A stretch of DNA of 64,000 nucleotides from Natrinema sp. SYSU A 869 (lineage in GTDB: Archaea > Halobacteriota > Halobacteria > Halobacteriales > Natrialbaceae): NCBI RefSeq assembly GCF_019879105.1, contig NZ_CP082249.1, positions 2,976,001 through 3,040,000 on the forward strand, in the 5' to 3' direction. Below the pieces are notes generated by a model. The model saw only the letters and a program-made list of their open reading frames with translations. It was not told the DNA's origin and made no database searches. Shown piece after piece: positions 19,005 through 29,077 of the stretch (within the stretch, counting starts at the first letter, position 1; the number at the start of each line of letters is the position of its first letter). The position numbers were made by a program, and so were the translations under genes.

Positions 19005-21623
19005 ATGGAGTATCACGAGGCGGCGGACTTCCTCTTCGATCTGCGGCGGTTCCGCCCGAAGCCGGGCACGGAGTCGACGGCCCGGCTGCTAGCCTACCTC
19101 GAGAACCCACACGAAACCGTCGACTTCGTCCAGATCGCCGGCTCCAACGGGAAGGGGAGCACGGCCCGAATGCTCGAGCGGACACTGCGCGAGGCGGGCT
19201 ACTCCGTCGGCCTCTACACCTCGCCACACCTCGAGGACCTCCGCGAGCGCGTCCGCGTCGACGGCCGGAAGATGTCGCAGGCGGCGGTCTGTGACTACGT
19301 CGACGCCGTTCGCGAGTACATCACCGAGCGCGGAGCCGATAGCGAGTCCCCGACCTTCTTCGAGACGATGACCGCGATGGCAATCTGGCAATTCGGCCGC
19401 GAGGACGTCGATATCGCCGTCCTCGAGGTCGGTATCGGTGGCAAGTACGACGCCACGAGTGTCGTCGATCCGGTTGCCAGCGCGGTCACAAGCGTGACCC
19501 TCGAGCACACGGGAATTCTCGGCGACACCGTCGAAGAGATTGCCCGCGACAAGGCCCACGTCGCCCCAGCCGACGCGCCGCTGGTCACGGGCGTCACCGG
19601 AAGCCCGCTCGAGGCGATCCGCGACGTTGCCGGCGATGTCGTCACGGTCGGACCGGCAGCGGACGCCACTGATAGTGGGGTTGACGACGGTGGCGACAGG
19701 GATGAGACTGCTTCGAGTCCGGACGTTCAGGTCGCCTACGGCGGGCGGACGAACCACACCGAAGCCGCTGTCTCGATCGACGCTGAGGCGTGGGACCTCG
19801 AGACGCGGATCCCGCTGCTGGGCGAGCATCAGGCCGCAAACGCCGGCATCGCTGCCGCCCTCGCCGGACAGGTCGGCAACGTCTCGGAGACGAACCTCTC
19901 ACGCGGGCTACGGAGCGCGCATTGGCCGGGCCGATTCGAGGTGCTCGATACCGAACCGTTGACCGTCCTCGACGGCGCGCACAATCCGGGTGCCTGCGAG
20001 GGGCTCGCCGAGACGCTCGAGACCTACGACTACGACGACCTCTACCTCGTCTTCGGCGCGATGCATGACAAGGACCACCGCGAAATGGCCGCCGCGCTGC
20101 CGACGCCGGACACCGTCGTCACGACCGAACCGACGCTCGATCGGGCTGAAGATCGGGCGGTCCTCGCCGATGTCTTCGTCGACGCCGGCGTCGGCACCGT
20201 CCGTACCGAGACCGCGGTCCCGGACGCCCTCGCGACCGCCCTCGCCGACGCCGAGAGCGACGACTGCGTGCTCGTCACCGGGTCGCTGTTCGCGGTCGCG
20301 GAGGCCCGCTCGAGATGGACTCGAACCGATGTCTCCAAACGGGTCCGCGACCGCTCTGACGCCCGCGACGCGCTCGCGGCGGCGAACGTTGCTGCGGGTG
20401 ACGTGGAACGGCTGGACGGCGACGCCGTCCACCGGGTCGTCAGGACGGCGCTGCGGGACCGACAGGCAACGGTCCTCAAGGAGGAACTGCTGCGGCTGGG
20501 CGGGGAATGCGCGCTTTCGGGCCTCGAACGGAACGACGAGGCCGTCGACGCCGTGTTGATGGGGACACTCACCCAGTTCGAGGCGCTCGTCGAGGCCCTC
20601 GAGAGTCGCTCGCGACCCCACGGATTGACCGATGTCACCCAAGAACTGCGGGACACGCTCGAACTCGACGCCGAGGCCGGCGTCAGCGTCGCGGACGATA
20701 CAGAAGCCAACAGCGGAACCGACGGCGACGTGACGGACTCGATCCAGCCGGCCGGTCGGCCCCACGCTCCCATCCGGACGGCTGACGGCTCGAGCGGCCC
20801 GGACTACCCCTGGACGGATCGGACAGCCGTCATGGGAATTCTGAACGTCACGCCAGACAGCTTCCACGACGGCGGCGAGTACGACGCCCTCGGGGATGCC
20901 GTGGCCCGCGCCGAGGCGATGATCGCGGCCGACGCCGACGTGATCGACATCGGCGGGGAATCGACCCGGCCGGGCGCGGCTCCCGTCTCGATCGAGGAGG
21001 AACTCGAGCGGGTCGTCCCTGTGATCGAACGGATCGCCGACCTCGATGCCCTGATTTCGGTCGACACCCGTAGAGCCGCCGTCGCTGACGCCGCGCTCGA
21101 GGCCGGTGCCGATATCATCAACGACGTTTCGGGGCTCGAGGACCCGGAGATGCGCTTCGTCGCCGCCGAGCACGATGCGGGGCTGGTCGTGATGCACAGC
21201 ATCGACGCGCCGGTCGTCCCGGACCGCGACATCGAGTACGACGACGTCGTCGCGGACGTGATCGACCAACTCTCCGAACGCATCCTCTTAGCCGAAAAGG
21301 CTGGCCTCGACCGGAATCAGATCATCGTCGATCCCGGCATCGGCTTCGGAAAATCCGCCGCCGAGAACTTCGAACTCCTCGATCGGATCGACGAGTTCCA
21401 CGCACTCGGCTGTCCGGTGCTGTTCGGCCACTCCCACAAGTCCATGTTCGCGACGGTCGGCCGTGAAGCCGGCGAGCGACTCGAGGCGACCGTCGCGGCC
21501 AGCGCACTCGCGGCCGATCGAGGGGCCGACCTCGTCCGCGTCCACGACGTTCCCGAGAACGTCGCCGCGGTTCGGACGGCGCTCGCCGCGCGCAATCCGG
21601 AGCAGTTTGACTGGGAATCGTAA
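19005..21623 (+). CDS. folCP: Bifunctional dihydrofolate/folylpolyglutamate synthase - dihydropteroate synthase
   Basis: 872 residues, a fusion of two folate enzymes. FolC (about 1-430): P-loop IAGSNGKGST (45-53), Mur-ligase-like motifs and LDGAHNPGA; it adds glutamate to dihydropteroate and folates. A linker domain (about 435-600) contains helical and acidic low-complexity parts. FolP (about 603-872): MGILNVTPDSF, GGESTRPGA, ISVDTRR, INDVSG, DPGIGFGK and FGHSHKS, the dihydropteroate synthase motifs. The same fusion is known in Haloferax and other haloarchaea. The ATG at 19005 gives the expected FolC N-terminus; the open frame extends to 18729 without homology. Confidence 0.95.
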   Translation: MEYHEAADFLFDLRRFRPKPGTESTARLLAYLENPHETVDFVQIAGSNGKGSTARMLERTLREAGYSVGLYTSPHLEDLRERVRVDGRKMSQAAVCDYVDAVREYITERGADSESPTFFETMTAMAIWQFGREDVDIAVLEVGIGGKYDATSVVDPVASAVTSVTLEHTGILGDTVEEIARDKAHVAPADAPLVTGVTGSPLEAIRDVAGDVVTVGPAADATDSGVDDGGDRDETASSPDVQVAYGGRTNHTEAAVSIDAEAWDLETRIPLLGEHQAANAGIAAALAGQVGNVSETNLSRGLRSAHWPGRFEVLDTEPLTVLDGAHNPGACEGLAETLETYDYDDLYLVFGAMHDKDHREMAAALPTPDTVVTTEPTLDRAEDRAVLADVFVDAGVGTVRTETAVPDALATALADAESDDCVLVTGSLFAVAEARSRWTRTDVSKRVRDRSDARDALAAANVAAGDVERLDGDAVHRVVRTALRDRQATVLKEELLRLGGECALSGLERNDEAVDAVLMGTLTQFEALVEALESRSRPHGLTDVTQELRDTLELDAEAGVSVADDTEANSGTDGDVTDSIQPAGRPHAPIRTADGSSGPDYPWTDRTAVMGILNVTPDSFHDGGEYDALGDAVARAEAMIAADADVIDIGGESTRPGAAPVSIEEELERVVPVIERIADLDALISVDTRRAAVADAALEAGADIINDVSGLEDPEMRFVAAEHDAGLVVMHSIDAPVVPDRDIEYDDVVADVIDQLSERILLAEKAGLDRNQIIVDPGIGFGKSAAENFELLDRIDEFHALGCPVLFGHSHKSMFATVGREAGERLEATVAASALAADRGADLVRVHDVPENVAAVRTALAARNPEQFDWES

Positions 21624-21714
21624 TCCCCGCGTTTCTCGGCCGAGACGCCTTCGAAACCGCTGATCGTCCGTTCCAGGGCGGGACTTATACTGCTTGACGG
21701 CCACGTCCGATCAT

Positions 21715-23840
21715 ATGAGCGAACGAGCGGGGATCTCGGGGACGGACTTTTGGGAGGACGTAGACGATTCCGAGGCGCTCCAGCGCTATCGAACGCTCGT
21801 GGATATCGTCGACGACGGCATCTACCAGCTTGATCCCGACGGACAGTTCGTCGCAGTCAACGATCGGATTCTCGAGCTAACGGGCTATACGAGCGACGAA
21901 CACCTCGGCGAGCATATCTCGCTAGTCCTCGACGAAGGCGATTGCCAGCGAATCGAAGGGGAGATCTCAACTCAGCTCTCGACGGATGACCGACAGCAGC
22001 AAACGTTCGAATTGACGGTCCGGACTGCTGACGGGGAGACGATCCCCTGTGAGCTGAGCCGGACGGGACGGTGCTCGATATCAACGGAACGGCGATGGAG
22101 TACATCGACGGCGACCTCGAGGCGGTGACGGGCGAGCCGTTCTGGGAGACGCCGTGGTGGGGCGAGAGTGACGGCGTCCGAGACGTGGTCGAGGAGTGGA
22201 CCGAGCGAGCGGCCGCCGGCGAGTACGTGGACCTCGAGACGGACCTTACCGGTCCGGACGGTCAGCGGTACACCCTCAGCGGCTACTTCCGGCCGGTCAC
22301 GAACGACGACGGCGAGGTGGTATCGATCATCGTCTCGGACCGCGATATCTCCGAACGCATGGAGCGCGAGCGCGAACTCGAGCGCAACAAGGAGCAACTC
22401 GAGACCCTGTTCGCGGTGCTCCCGGTCGGCGTCGTCGTCGCGGAGGCCGACGGTGCGATCGTCGCGGCCAACGACACCGCACATGCGGTCTGGGGCGGCG
22501 ATGTGTTCGACGCCAACTCCGTCGAGGAGTACGGACAGTATTCGGTGCGATGGGCCGATTCGGACGAGCAAGTCGAACCCGAGGAGATGACGCTGGCCCG
22601 GGTGCTTCGCGGCGAGGAGGTGACCGAACCCGACATCCTCGAGATCGACGCCTTCGACGGTGAACGCCGGATTATCGAGGCAGAGGGCATGCCGATCCGT
22701 GATGAGACCGGCGAGGTGGTCCGCGGCGTTATCACGCTGAGCGACGTCACCGAGCGCAGGACCGCCCAGCGCCAACTCGCGGAGTCCGAGCAGCGCTATC
22801 GAACGATCGTGGAGAATTTCCCGAACGGTGCAGTAGGGCTGTTCGACGAGGATCTCAGATATACGGCTGCCGGCGGGGCGATCCTAGACGATGTCGGTAC
22901 CTCGGCTGAAGAGATCGTCGGCAAGACCCTCTGGGAGCGGTATCCGGAACCGCTGGCCGCCCAGTTCGAGCCGAACTTTAAAGCCGCTCTCGACGGCGAA
23001 TCCAACTCGTTCGAGATCGAGCTCCACGGCCGCCACTTGGTCGCGTACACGCTGCCGGTCGCGGACGACGACGGCGACACCTTTGCCGGCATGGTCATGG
23101 TTCAGGACATCACGGAACGCCGGGAGTACCAGCGAAAGCTCGAGGAGTCTAACGAGCGCTTAGAGCAGTTCGCCTACGCCGTCTCCCACGACTTACAGGA
23201 GCCGCTGCGGATGGTCACGAGCTATCTCCAACTCCTCGAGCAGCGGTACGGCGACGTCTTCGACGAGGACGGCGAGGAGTTCCTCGAATTCGCCGTCGAC
23301 GGGGCCCAGCGGATGCGCGAGATGATCGATGGATTGCTCGAGTACTCGCGAATCGAGACCCGGGGCGATCCACTGGAGCCGACCGATCTGGACGACGTGC
23401 TGGATGACGTGCTCACCGACCTCCAGATCCGGATCGAGGAGACCGACGCCGAGATCGCGAGCGAGCCGTTGCCCGTTGTCGAGGGCGACGCCAACCAGCT
23501 CCGACAGGTGTTCCAGAACCTGCTGTCGAACGCGATCGAGTACAGCGGGGACGAGCCGCCGCGAGTTCGTATCAGTGCTGAGCGCGACGGCGCGGAGTGG
23601 CTGCTTTCGGTCAGCGACGAGGGGATCGGGATCGATCCCGACGACCGAGAGCGCATCTTCGAGGTGTTCCAGCGACTTCACACCCGCGAGGAACACACCG
23701 GCGCGGGGACTGGAATCGGCCTCGCGCTGTGCGAGCGGATCGTCGAGCGCCACGGCGGCGACATCTGGGTCGATTCCGACTCCGGCGAGGGAACGATCTT
23801 CTCGTTTACGCTCCCCGCCGCGAGCGATCGAGAGTCGTGA
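21715..23840 (+). pseudogene. PAS-type sensor histidine kinase, deletion plus frameshift
   Basis: Two reading frames together spell one kinase. Frame A (from ATG 21715, TATA-like CTTATA about 28 bases ahead) encodes a PAS domain up to ETIPCEL at about 22055, then 20 meaningless residues and a stop at 22128. Frame B opens at GTG 22071 in the middle of a second PAS domain (DGTVLDINGTAM), whose beginning is missing, and continues through two more PAS domains, HisKA (FAYAVSHDLQEPL) and HATPase (DEGIGIDPDDRERIFEVF, GTGIGLALCERIV). The end of one PAS and start of the next are lost, so a deletion of perhaps 120-200 bases plus a frame change is likely. Frame B alone could still make a truncated kinase. 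Confidence 0.8.
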
Positions 23841-23907
23841 TTTCGGTCGGCGACGGCGTCATCATACATTCCTTCCATTTCTTGGTGTCGCGCCGCTCGA
23901 TGCCGGT

Positions 23908-24269
23908 ATGCCCCTCTCTAACGGACTCGTGAACAGTCTCGCGTCGCTGATCGTCGTCGGTTTCGTCTGCCGAGCCATTGGAAGCTTCTTCGAAATCCCG
24001 AAACGCCGCATCGAGAGCTATAGTCGCCACTGAAAGTCACTGCACACCTGATCGCATGACAGCTGTGCGATCAGCGTGTAAATCGTTTCAGTGGCTACTA
24101 TAGTGCCGGCGTGGGAACGCCGGTTGACGACGTCGCCGGGATCCCGCTCTCGCTCGTCGGTGCCTCGACACTGGTCGACGGCCCGCTCGCGGTCCCGTAC
24201 GATCCACTCATGCTGCTCTTTGTGGGAGTCGTTCTCCTCACTTATCCCGAATTCGCGAGGGCCTACTGA
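23908..24269 (+). pseudogene. Small membrane protein gene split by a palindromic element
   Basis: The first 39 codons (MPLSNGLVNSLASLIVV... to ...RRIESYS) run into the element and stop at once (Arg-His-stop). After it, the same frame resumes at SAGVGTPVDDVAGIPL and reads to a stop at 24267-24269 (ending YPEFARAY). Removing one 7-base target copy plus the 73-base element leaves 282 bases, exactly 94 codons, and joins IESYS to AGVGTP. The restored 93-residue protein has two hydrophobic segments. No family recognised. Confidence 0.85.
24018..24104. mobile_element. 73-bp MITE-like palindromic element, family copy 2
   Basis: Element 24025-24097 between two copies of CTATAGT (24018-24024 and 24098-24104), the probable target-site duplication. 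Terminal repeats CGCCACTGAAA and TTTCAGTGGCTA, with an inner stem CTGATCGCA/TGCGATCAG. It is too short to code for protein. Flanks match the element at 656-736. The target CTATAG is itself a palindrome. Likely moved by a transposase encoded elsewhere; I cannot assign the family. Confidence 0.85.
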
Positions 24270-24273
24270 CCCC

Positions 24274-27200
24274 TCAGTCGTCGCCCGCTTCGTTGATTTC
24301 GGGCGTGTACTCCGCCGGCCCACAGCCTAACGACCGGTGCGGACAGTGCTGGCAGTGGTCCCCCGGCGTCGTCTCCGTGAACGATGGTTCGTCGACCGCT
24401 TCCAGTGTCTCGAGGACTGACTCCCAGGACGGGAGCTCGTCGGGCTCGAGGAGGTCAACGCGAGGGCCGTCAACGTCGCCGACGTAGATGTAGCCGACGG
24501 CCGAGATCGGTTCGTCGAACCGATCCTCGCAGGCCCGTGCGTAGAGCGACAACTGGACGGCGTCGTCGGGTTCGATCCGCTCCGCGGTGGCCTTGTAGTC
24601 CAGCACTGCGAGCCCGCCGTCGGGAAGCCGCCGGACCGAGTCCACGTAGCCGACGACGTCCCCCGTCACTCCGGTCACATCCTCGAGCGAGAAGGGGAGT
24701 TCCGCGGCCAGCGGCTCCCAGTCGGCGACCGGGCGATCGAACTCCGGCGCGGTCGCCGCGAAGTAGTGGTCGACGCAGGCGAGGACCGGCTCACGGTGTG
24801 CGAGCAGGTCCCGGGCGGTGAGCTGTCGGACGGCGGCCTCGCGCCACGCCTCACGGGTGCGGTACTCGCGGTGGAACGCCTCCTCGGCGACGTCGTGGAA
24901 GACGGTGCCGACAAGTCGCGACGACGGGTCGCCGGTCGCTGCGGGCGTCCCACCGTTCGTCTCGATCTCCTCGTCGTCCACCGCGACCGCCGTGAGCGGG
25001 TCGTCGATCGCCCGGACGACGTGATCGAGGTAGTGTTTCCGGGCACAGGTCTCGTGAGTGTCCATCGCGGAGTAGCTGTGGCGCATCGCGACCGGGAGCT
25101 CCGTCGCCGTCGCGAGCGTCTCGACCGGGAACCGGACCGTGTCGGTCGTCAGCGCAGAGGCTCGCCGACCGCTGGGGACTCGAGTCGGTGCGTCCGCCGC
25201 CGATCGGTCGTCGCTCCCATCCTCGTGCGGGCCGTGACTCGCGGCGTCGGCTGCCGACAACAGCGTCCCGTCGCGAAGCAGCCGTCCCAGCTGGTGGACG
25301 GTCGCAATCGCCTCGCGGGTCTCGAGCGGTTCGATGGGGCGGTCGCCGTAGTCGGCGTAGTAGGTGATCGTTCCCGGGCTCTCGCCGGCCGAGGCGGCGA
25401 TCTCGTCGGTGCGATCGACCACGGTTTCGGGGTAGGTCTCCCGCACGCGATCAAAGCTCTCGGTCAGCGACGACCAGAGATCCATCCGCTGGCCGGTCAC
25501 TGACCACTCGATGTCGCTCGCCAGGCAAGCCTCGGCCGTCGACGCCGCGAGTTCGTCGTCGTCACCGTCGTACTCGTACTCGGAGCCGAACACGAACAGG
25601 TGCGCTTCGGCCCGGGTGAGCGCGACGTGGAGTACCCGCCACTCCTCGGCGACCCGCTCGGCGGCGAGATCGGCGAGCAGTGGCGAATCCACGTCATCAT
25701 CGAGCGTCGCAGCCAGCAATCGGTAGCGGGCCCGCTCGACGTAGTCGCCGTCGACGCACCACTCCTCGTCCGAGAGGTAGGGGGCGAGGACGGTATTGAA
25801 CTCGAGGCCCTTCGCTTGGTGGACCGTCATCACGTCGACGCAGTCCTCGGAGTGGGTCCCACGCGTTCGGTCGCTCCCACCGCTTCGCAGGGTCTGTGCC
25901 AGCGCGTCCACGAACTCGGTCGACAGCGACTGGACGACGCCATCGGAATCGTAGGCCTCGACGAACCGCTCAAGGCGGTCGAACGCCGCCCGTTCATCGC
26001 TCGTACAGAACCACTCGATTCGAGTTAGCTCTCGGAACCGTCGAACGAAGCCTGAGAGCGGGTAGACATCTCGGAACCGCTCGAGGGCCGTGAGGTGCGC
26101 TCGAACCGTCTCGAGTCGGTCGGGTCGCTCGAGATCGAGCGTCGCCGGGTCGGCGTCCATCACGGCATCGGACAGCGATCCGTCCCGCCGCTGCAGCGTC
26201 GCGAGGTCGCCTTCGGTGAAGCGGTAGCGATAGAGCAGCACACGTCGGAGGTGGGCGTCGGCATCCGGCTTGACGAGGACTCTGAGATACGAGAGTACCG
26301 TCCGAATCCCGGGCGAAATCTCGCCGCGGGGCGAGCCGGATATCTCGTGGGGAATCTGTAGCTCCTGCAGTTCGTCCGCGACCTGCTGTGCGTGGTGGTT
26401 GGTCCGGACGATGACAGCGATATCGCCCAGCGAGCGCTGTGGGACGTTCGCGGCCTCGCCGTTGAGCAGCCGCGAGACCGTCGTCGCGACCTGCTCGGAC
26501 GTCGACTGTGGAACCCGATCGCTCTCGACTTTGACGACCCGGTCCGGCGGCTCGTCCTCGTCGTAGGTGCCGGCCGTCCGGCCGTCCTCCCGCAGCGTCT
26601 TCGAGGACTGAGGACCGTAATCACAGGCGTTGGTCAGGTCCAGGATCTCCTGTCTCGAGCGGAAGTTGAGCTCGAGTTCGATCGCCTCGTGGTCGTCGTA
26701 GGCGTCGGCAAGCCGGTCTAACCCCTCTCGGTCGGTGCCGCGCCAGCCGTAGATGGCCTGGTCCTTGTCGCCGATCGCGAGCAGGTCCGGCCGGTCGGGG
26801 CCGTCTGTGAGTTCGGTCAGGAGGGAGAACTGGGTCGCGTCGGTGTCCTGGAACTCGTCGCAGTAGACCTGCGTCCACTGGCCGGTGATCTCGTCGGCGA
26901 TCGCGTCGTCGTTTAACAGGTCGGTCGCCGTCCGCACCAGTTCGTCGAAGTCCATCGCCCGCTCGGCCTCGAGTGCGTCGTGGTAATCCGCGTAAACGTC
27001 GGCGTAGTGGCGGGCCAACCGGAGGAACTCGACGTAGTGTTTCAGCCGGCCGAAGGGGGTCTGTTCGATCCGGCTCGTCGCTTGCCCCCAGATTCGGTTG
27101 CCGAACAGCGCCCGCGGCAGGTGTTTCGTCGTCGGGTCGTCCAGCGATAGCGCATCGATCGTATCGGTCACGCACTGCTGGAGCACTCGGAGATAACGAT

Positions 27201-28050
27201 CGACGTCCTGCACCAGGTCGTCGTCGCGGAAGGCCGCTGGTGCCTCCGCGATCTTCTCCCGGCAGTAGGAAACGAGTTTGCCGTAGTCGACCAGCGATTC
27301 CCGGGCCGTCTCGAGGTACTCGTCCCGGTTGAAATAGCGAAGCGCCTCGTTGTCGAACGAGAGGTCCTCACCGGCGGTCCGCTCGAGCCAGAGGACGAAC
27401 TCGTTGCACAGCTCGAGGGTCCGCACTGGCGGCAGCCCCGACTGCAGGTCGTCGGGCGTGATATCTTCCTGACTCATCGACTGAATGAACCGGTCGATGG
27501 CATCGACGAGGTCGGCCGGCGAGCCGTCGTTGCGGGTCGACGCGGCCGCGAAGTCGTAGTCGTTGTCTGCGAGCAGGCGGCCGATGAGCCGGCGACGCGT
27601 GCGCTCGGTGACGACGTCGAACTCCGGCGAATACCCGAGGTAGTAGGCGTACTCCCGGACCAGCCGGTAACAGAAGGAGTGGTAGGTGTAGACGTCGATC
27701 GCCGCCGCGGCGTCGGGCTCGAGCCGCTCGCTGACCGCCGCCCGGATGCTCGCGGCCGCCTCGTTCGCGAAGGTTAACACGAGCACGTCGTCGGGGTCGA
27801 CATCGCCCCGCTCGATGGCGCGCTCGATCCGGACGAGCATCGTCGTCGTCTTCCCGGTGCCGGCACCCGCGTCGACTGAGGTACAGGCCGCGCGGCTGTC
27901 GATGACCGCCTCCTGGTTGCCCTTCGGTTCGATCTCGGCGGCGGACGCGAGGCCGGCAGCGGCCGTCGCGTCAAGTCCGTCGTCGGTCGGGTCGGCCCCC
28001 GGCTCGAGCGGTCGCTCTCCACTGCCGTCCCGCCGCGAGTTGTTACCCAT
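24274..28050 (-). CDS. AddA/RecB-like UvrD helicase with Fe-S PD-(D/E)XK nuclease domain
   Basis: 1258 residues. Superfamily 1A helicase motifs: Q-motif region EPKGNQEAVID, Walker A DAGAGTGKTT (61-69), VLTFANEAA, DEFQDTD, GDKDQAIYGWRG, LNFRSRQEI, MTVHQAKGLEF and HVALTRAEAHL. The C-terminus is a PD-(D/E)XK nuclease domain (GYVDSV, AVLDYKAT, QLSLYA) with four cysteines, one in ETCARKHYLDH and three at 1233, 1236 and 1243 (CQHC...C), the pattern of an iron-sulfur nuclease. It should unwind and degrade DNA ends. The ATG at 28050 overlaps the preceding gene by 8 bases. Its homologues include AddA and RecB. Confidence 0.9.
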   Translation of the reverse strand: MGNNSRRDGSGERPLEPGADPTDDGLDATAAAGLASAAEIEPKGNQEAVIDSRAACTSVDAGAGTGKTTTMLVRIERAIERGDVDPDDVLVLTFANEAAASIRAAVSERLEPDAAAAIDVYTYHSFCYRLVREYAYYLGYSPEFDVVTERTRRRLIGRLLADNDYDFAAASTRNDGSPADLVDAIDRFIQSMSQEDITPDDLQSGLPPVRTLELCNEFVLWLERTAGEDLSFDNEALRYFNRDEYLETARESLVDYGKLVSYCREKIAEAPAAFRDDDLVQDVDRYLRVLQQCVTDTIDALSLDDPTTKHLPRALFGNRIWGQATSRIEQTPFGRLKHYVEFLRLARHYADVYADYHDALEAERAMDFDELVRTATDLLNDDAIADEITGQWTQVYCDEFQDTDATQFSLLTELTDGPDRPDLLAIGDKDQAIYGWRGTDREGLDRLADAYDDHEAIELELNFRSRQEILDLTNACDYGPQSSKTLREDGRTAGTYDEDEPPDRVVKVESDRVPQSTSEQVATTVSRLLNGEAANVPQRSLGDIAVIVRTNHHAQQVADELQELQIPHEISGSPRGEISPGIRTVLSYLRVLVKPDADAHLRRVLLYRYRFTEGDLATLQRRDGSLSDAVMDADPATLDLERPDRLETVRAHLTALERFRDVYPLSGFVRRFRELTRIEWFCTSDERAAFDRLERFVEAYDSDGVVQSLSTEFVDALAQTLRSGGSDRTRGTHSEDCVDVMTVHQAKGLEFNTVLAPYLSDEEWCVDGDYVERARYRLLAATLDDDVDSPLLADLAAERVAEEWRVLHVALTRAEAHLFVFGSEYEYDGDDDELAASTAEACLASDIEWSVTGQRMDLWSSLTESFDRVRETYPETVVDRTDEIAASAGESPGTITYYADYGDRPIEPLETREAIATVHQLGRLLRDGTLLSAADAASHGPHEDGSDDRSAADAPTRVPSGRRASALTTDTVRFPVETLATATELPVAMRHSYSAMDTHETCARKHYLDHVVRAIDDPLTAVAVDDEEIETNGGTPAATGDPSSRLVGTVFHDVAEEAFHREYRTREAWREAAVRQLTARDLLAHREPVLACVDHYFAATAPEFDRPVADWEPLAAELPFSLEDVTGVTGDVVGYVDSVRRLPDGGLAVLDYKATAERIEPDDAVQLSLYARACEDRFDEPISAVGYIYVGDVDGPRVDLLEPDELPSWESVLETLEAVDEPSFTETTPGDHCQHCPHRSLGCGPAEYTPEINEAGDD

Positions 28051-29077
28051 CGAACCGCACCTCCGCTGCGATATACTCCTGACAGCAGACAGTGTAGTCA
28101 CAGTCGGGACACGCGTGCTCTGCGATCTGTGCCCAGCGCTCGGACGGATCGAAGGGGCCAGAGAGCAAGCTCGCAGCGATCCTCGAGAGTCGGTCGTCGA
28201 CGGTCTCGTTTCGGTGGTCGTGTGTCATGCCGTAGGTGTGGTGGTCGACGTAAACGTCGGTCAGATCGACGACCTCGAGGCTCGTCTCGACGGTGTCCTG
28301 GACCCAGTTCACCGTCGTTCCCGAGCGCTCTGCCAGCGGAATCTGGAGATATCGACAGGTTCGGTCACCGAGCCCGAGCCGGTCGCGGAGCCCGCGAAGC
28401 CCGTCGAGGACGACGGCGGTCTCGAAGAGCGAGCCGACCGGGTCCGGTTCGAATGTGGTCGACTCCTCGTCGAAGTGGTCGGTGAAGAGTTCGGCGATGT
28501 CACCCTCCCAGTCGGACCGGTAGCGCAGGTGACCCAGCGGCGCGAGCGTCGGGACGAACCGGACGCCGACGATCGACGAGCCGTCGCCGTAGACGTAGTC
28601 TACCGTCGCGTCGATCATCGCCCGTCCGGCCTCGTGGTCCCCATCGGATACCTCGACCGTGCTCGAGAGTGGCAGTCCCGGCCCGATCAGTTCGCCGCGG
28701 GCCGCGTCGGCGTCCAATCGCTCGATCCCCGCGGCGTGGTCTGCCCCGACGCGCTCGAGGTATGCCGAAAGCGTTGCCTCGAGTACTCGTCGCTCGTGAC
28801 GGCGCTGCGTTCTGGAGTGAAACGGCTCGTCGTGCTCGTTCCACAGCGTCGAGAGCCGATCGCTGGCGACGGCCTCGAGCGCCTCCTGCTCCGTCTCCCC
28901 GCTCCGGAGCGCGTCGCAGATGGCGGTCCGCAACACGTCCACGCGGTCGGCGACCGCGTCATCGTCGCTCCCCTCGAGGCCGTGAATGTGGGCGAATTCG
29001 TATCGGCGCGGACAGTGGAGCGCGGTGCGGAGGCCGTCGACGTCGATCGTGGGGGCGGTCGTCGCGTCGTCAGTCAT
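28043..29077 (-). CDS. Cas4/AddB-nuclease-like Fe-S protein, catalytic motif degenerate
   Basis: 344 residues. It has a Cas4/AddB-type cysteine frame: Cys22 in ALHCPRRYEFAH and CPDCDYTVC near the C-terminus, so four Fe-S ligands seem present. The core strand region TVDYVYGDGSSIVGVRF lines up with the catalytic D...(D/E)xK segment, but the ExK position reads GVR; the nuclease is probably inactive and structural, as in RecC. Overlaps the preceding gene by 8 bases and the following helicase by 8, so the three products are surely made together. It may act as a DNA-binding subunit of an AddAB-like complex; this is inference. Confidence 0.75.
   Translation of the reverse strand: MTDDATTAPTIDVDGLRTALHCPRRYEFAHIHGLEGSDDDAVADRVDVLRTAICDALRSGETEQEALEAVASDRLSTLWNEHDEPFHSRTQRRHERRVLEATLSAYLERVGADHAAGIERLDADAARGELIGPGLPLSSTVEVSDGDHEAGRAMIDATVDYVYGDGSSIVGVRFVPTLAPLGHLRYRSDWEGDIAELFTDHFDEESTTFEPDPVGSLFETAVVLDGLRGLRDRLGLGDRTCRYLQIPLAERSGTTVNWVQDTVETSLEVVDLTDVYVDHHTYGMTHDHRNETVDDRLSRIAASLLSGPFDPSERWAQIAEHACPDCDYTVCCQEYIAAEVRFDG

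Noticed and set aside
19908-21269. 453-codon minus-strand frame opposite folCP
   Set aside because: Mirror of a real gene's codon pattern; no motif, start or RBS.
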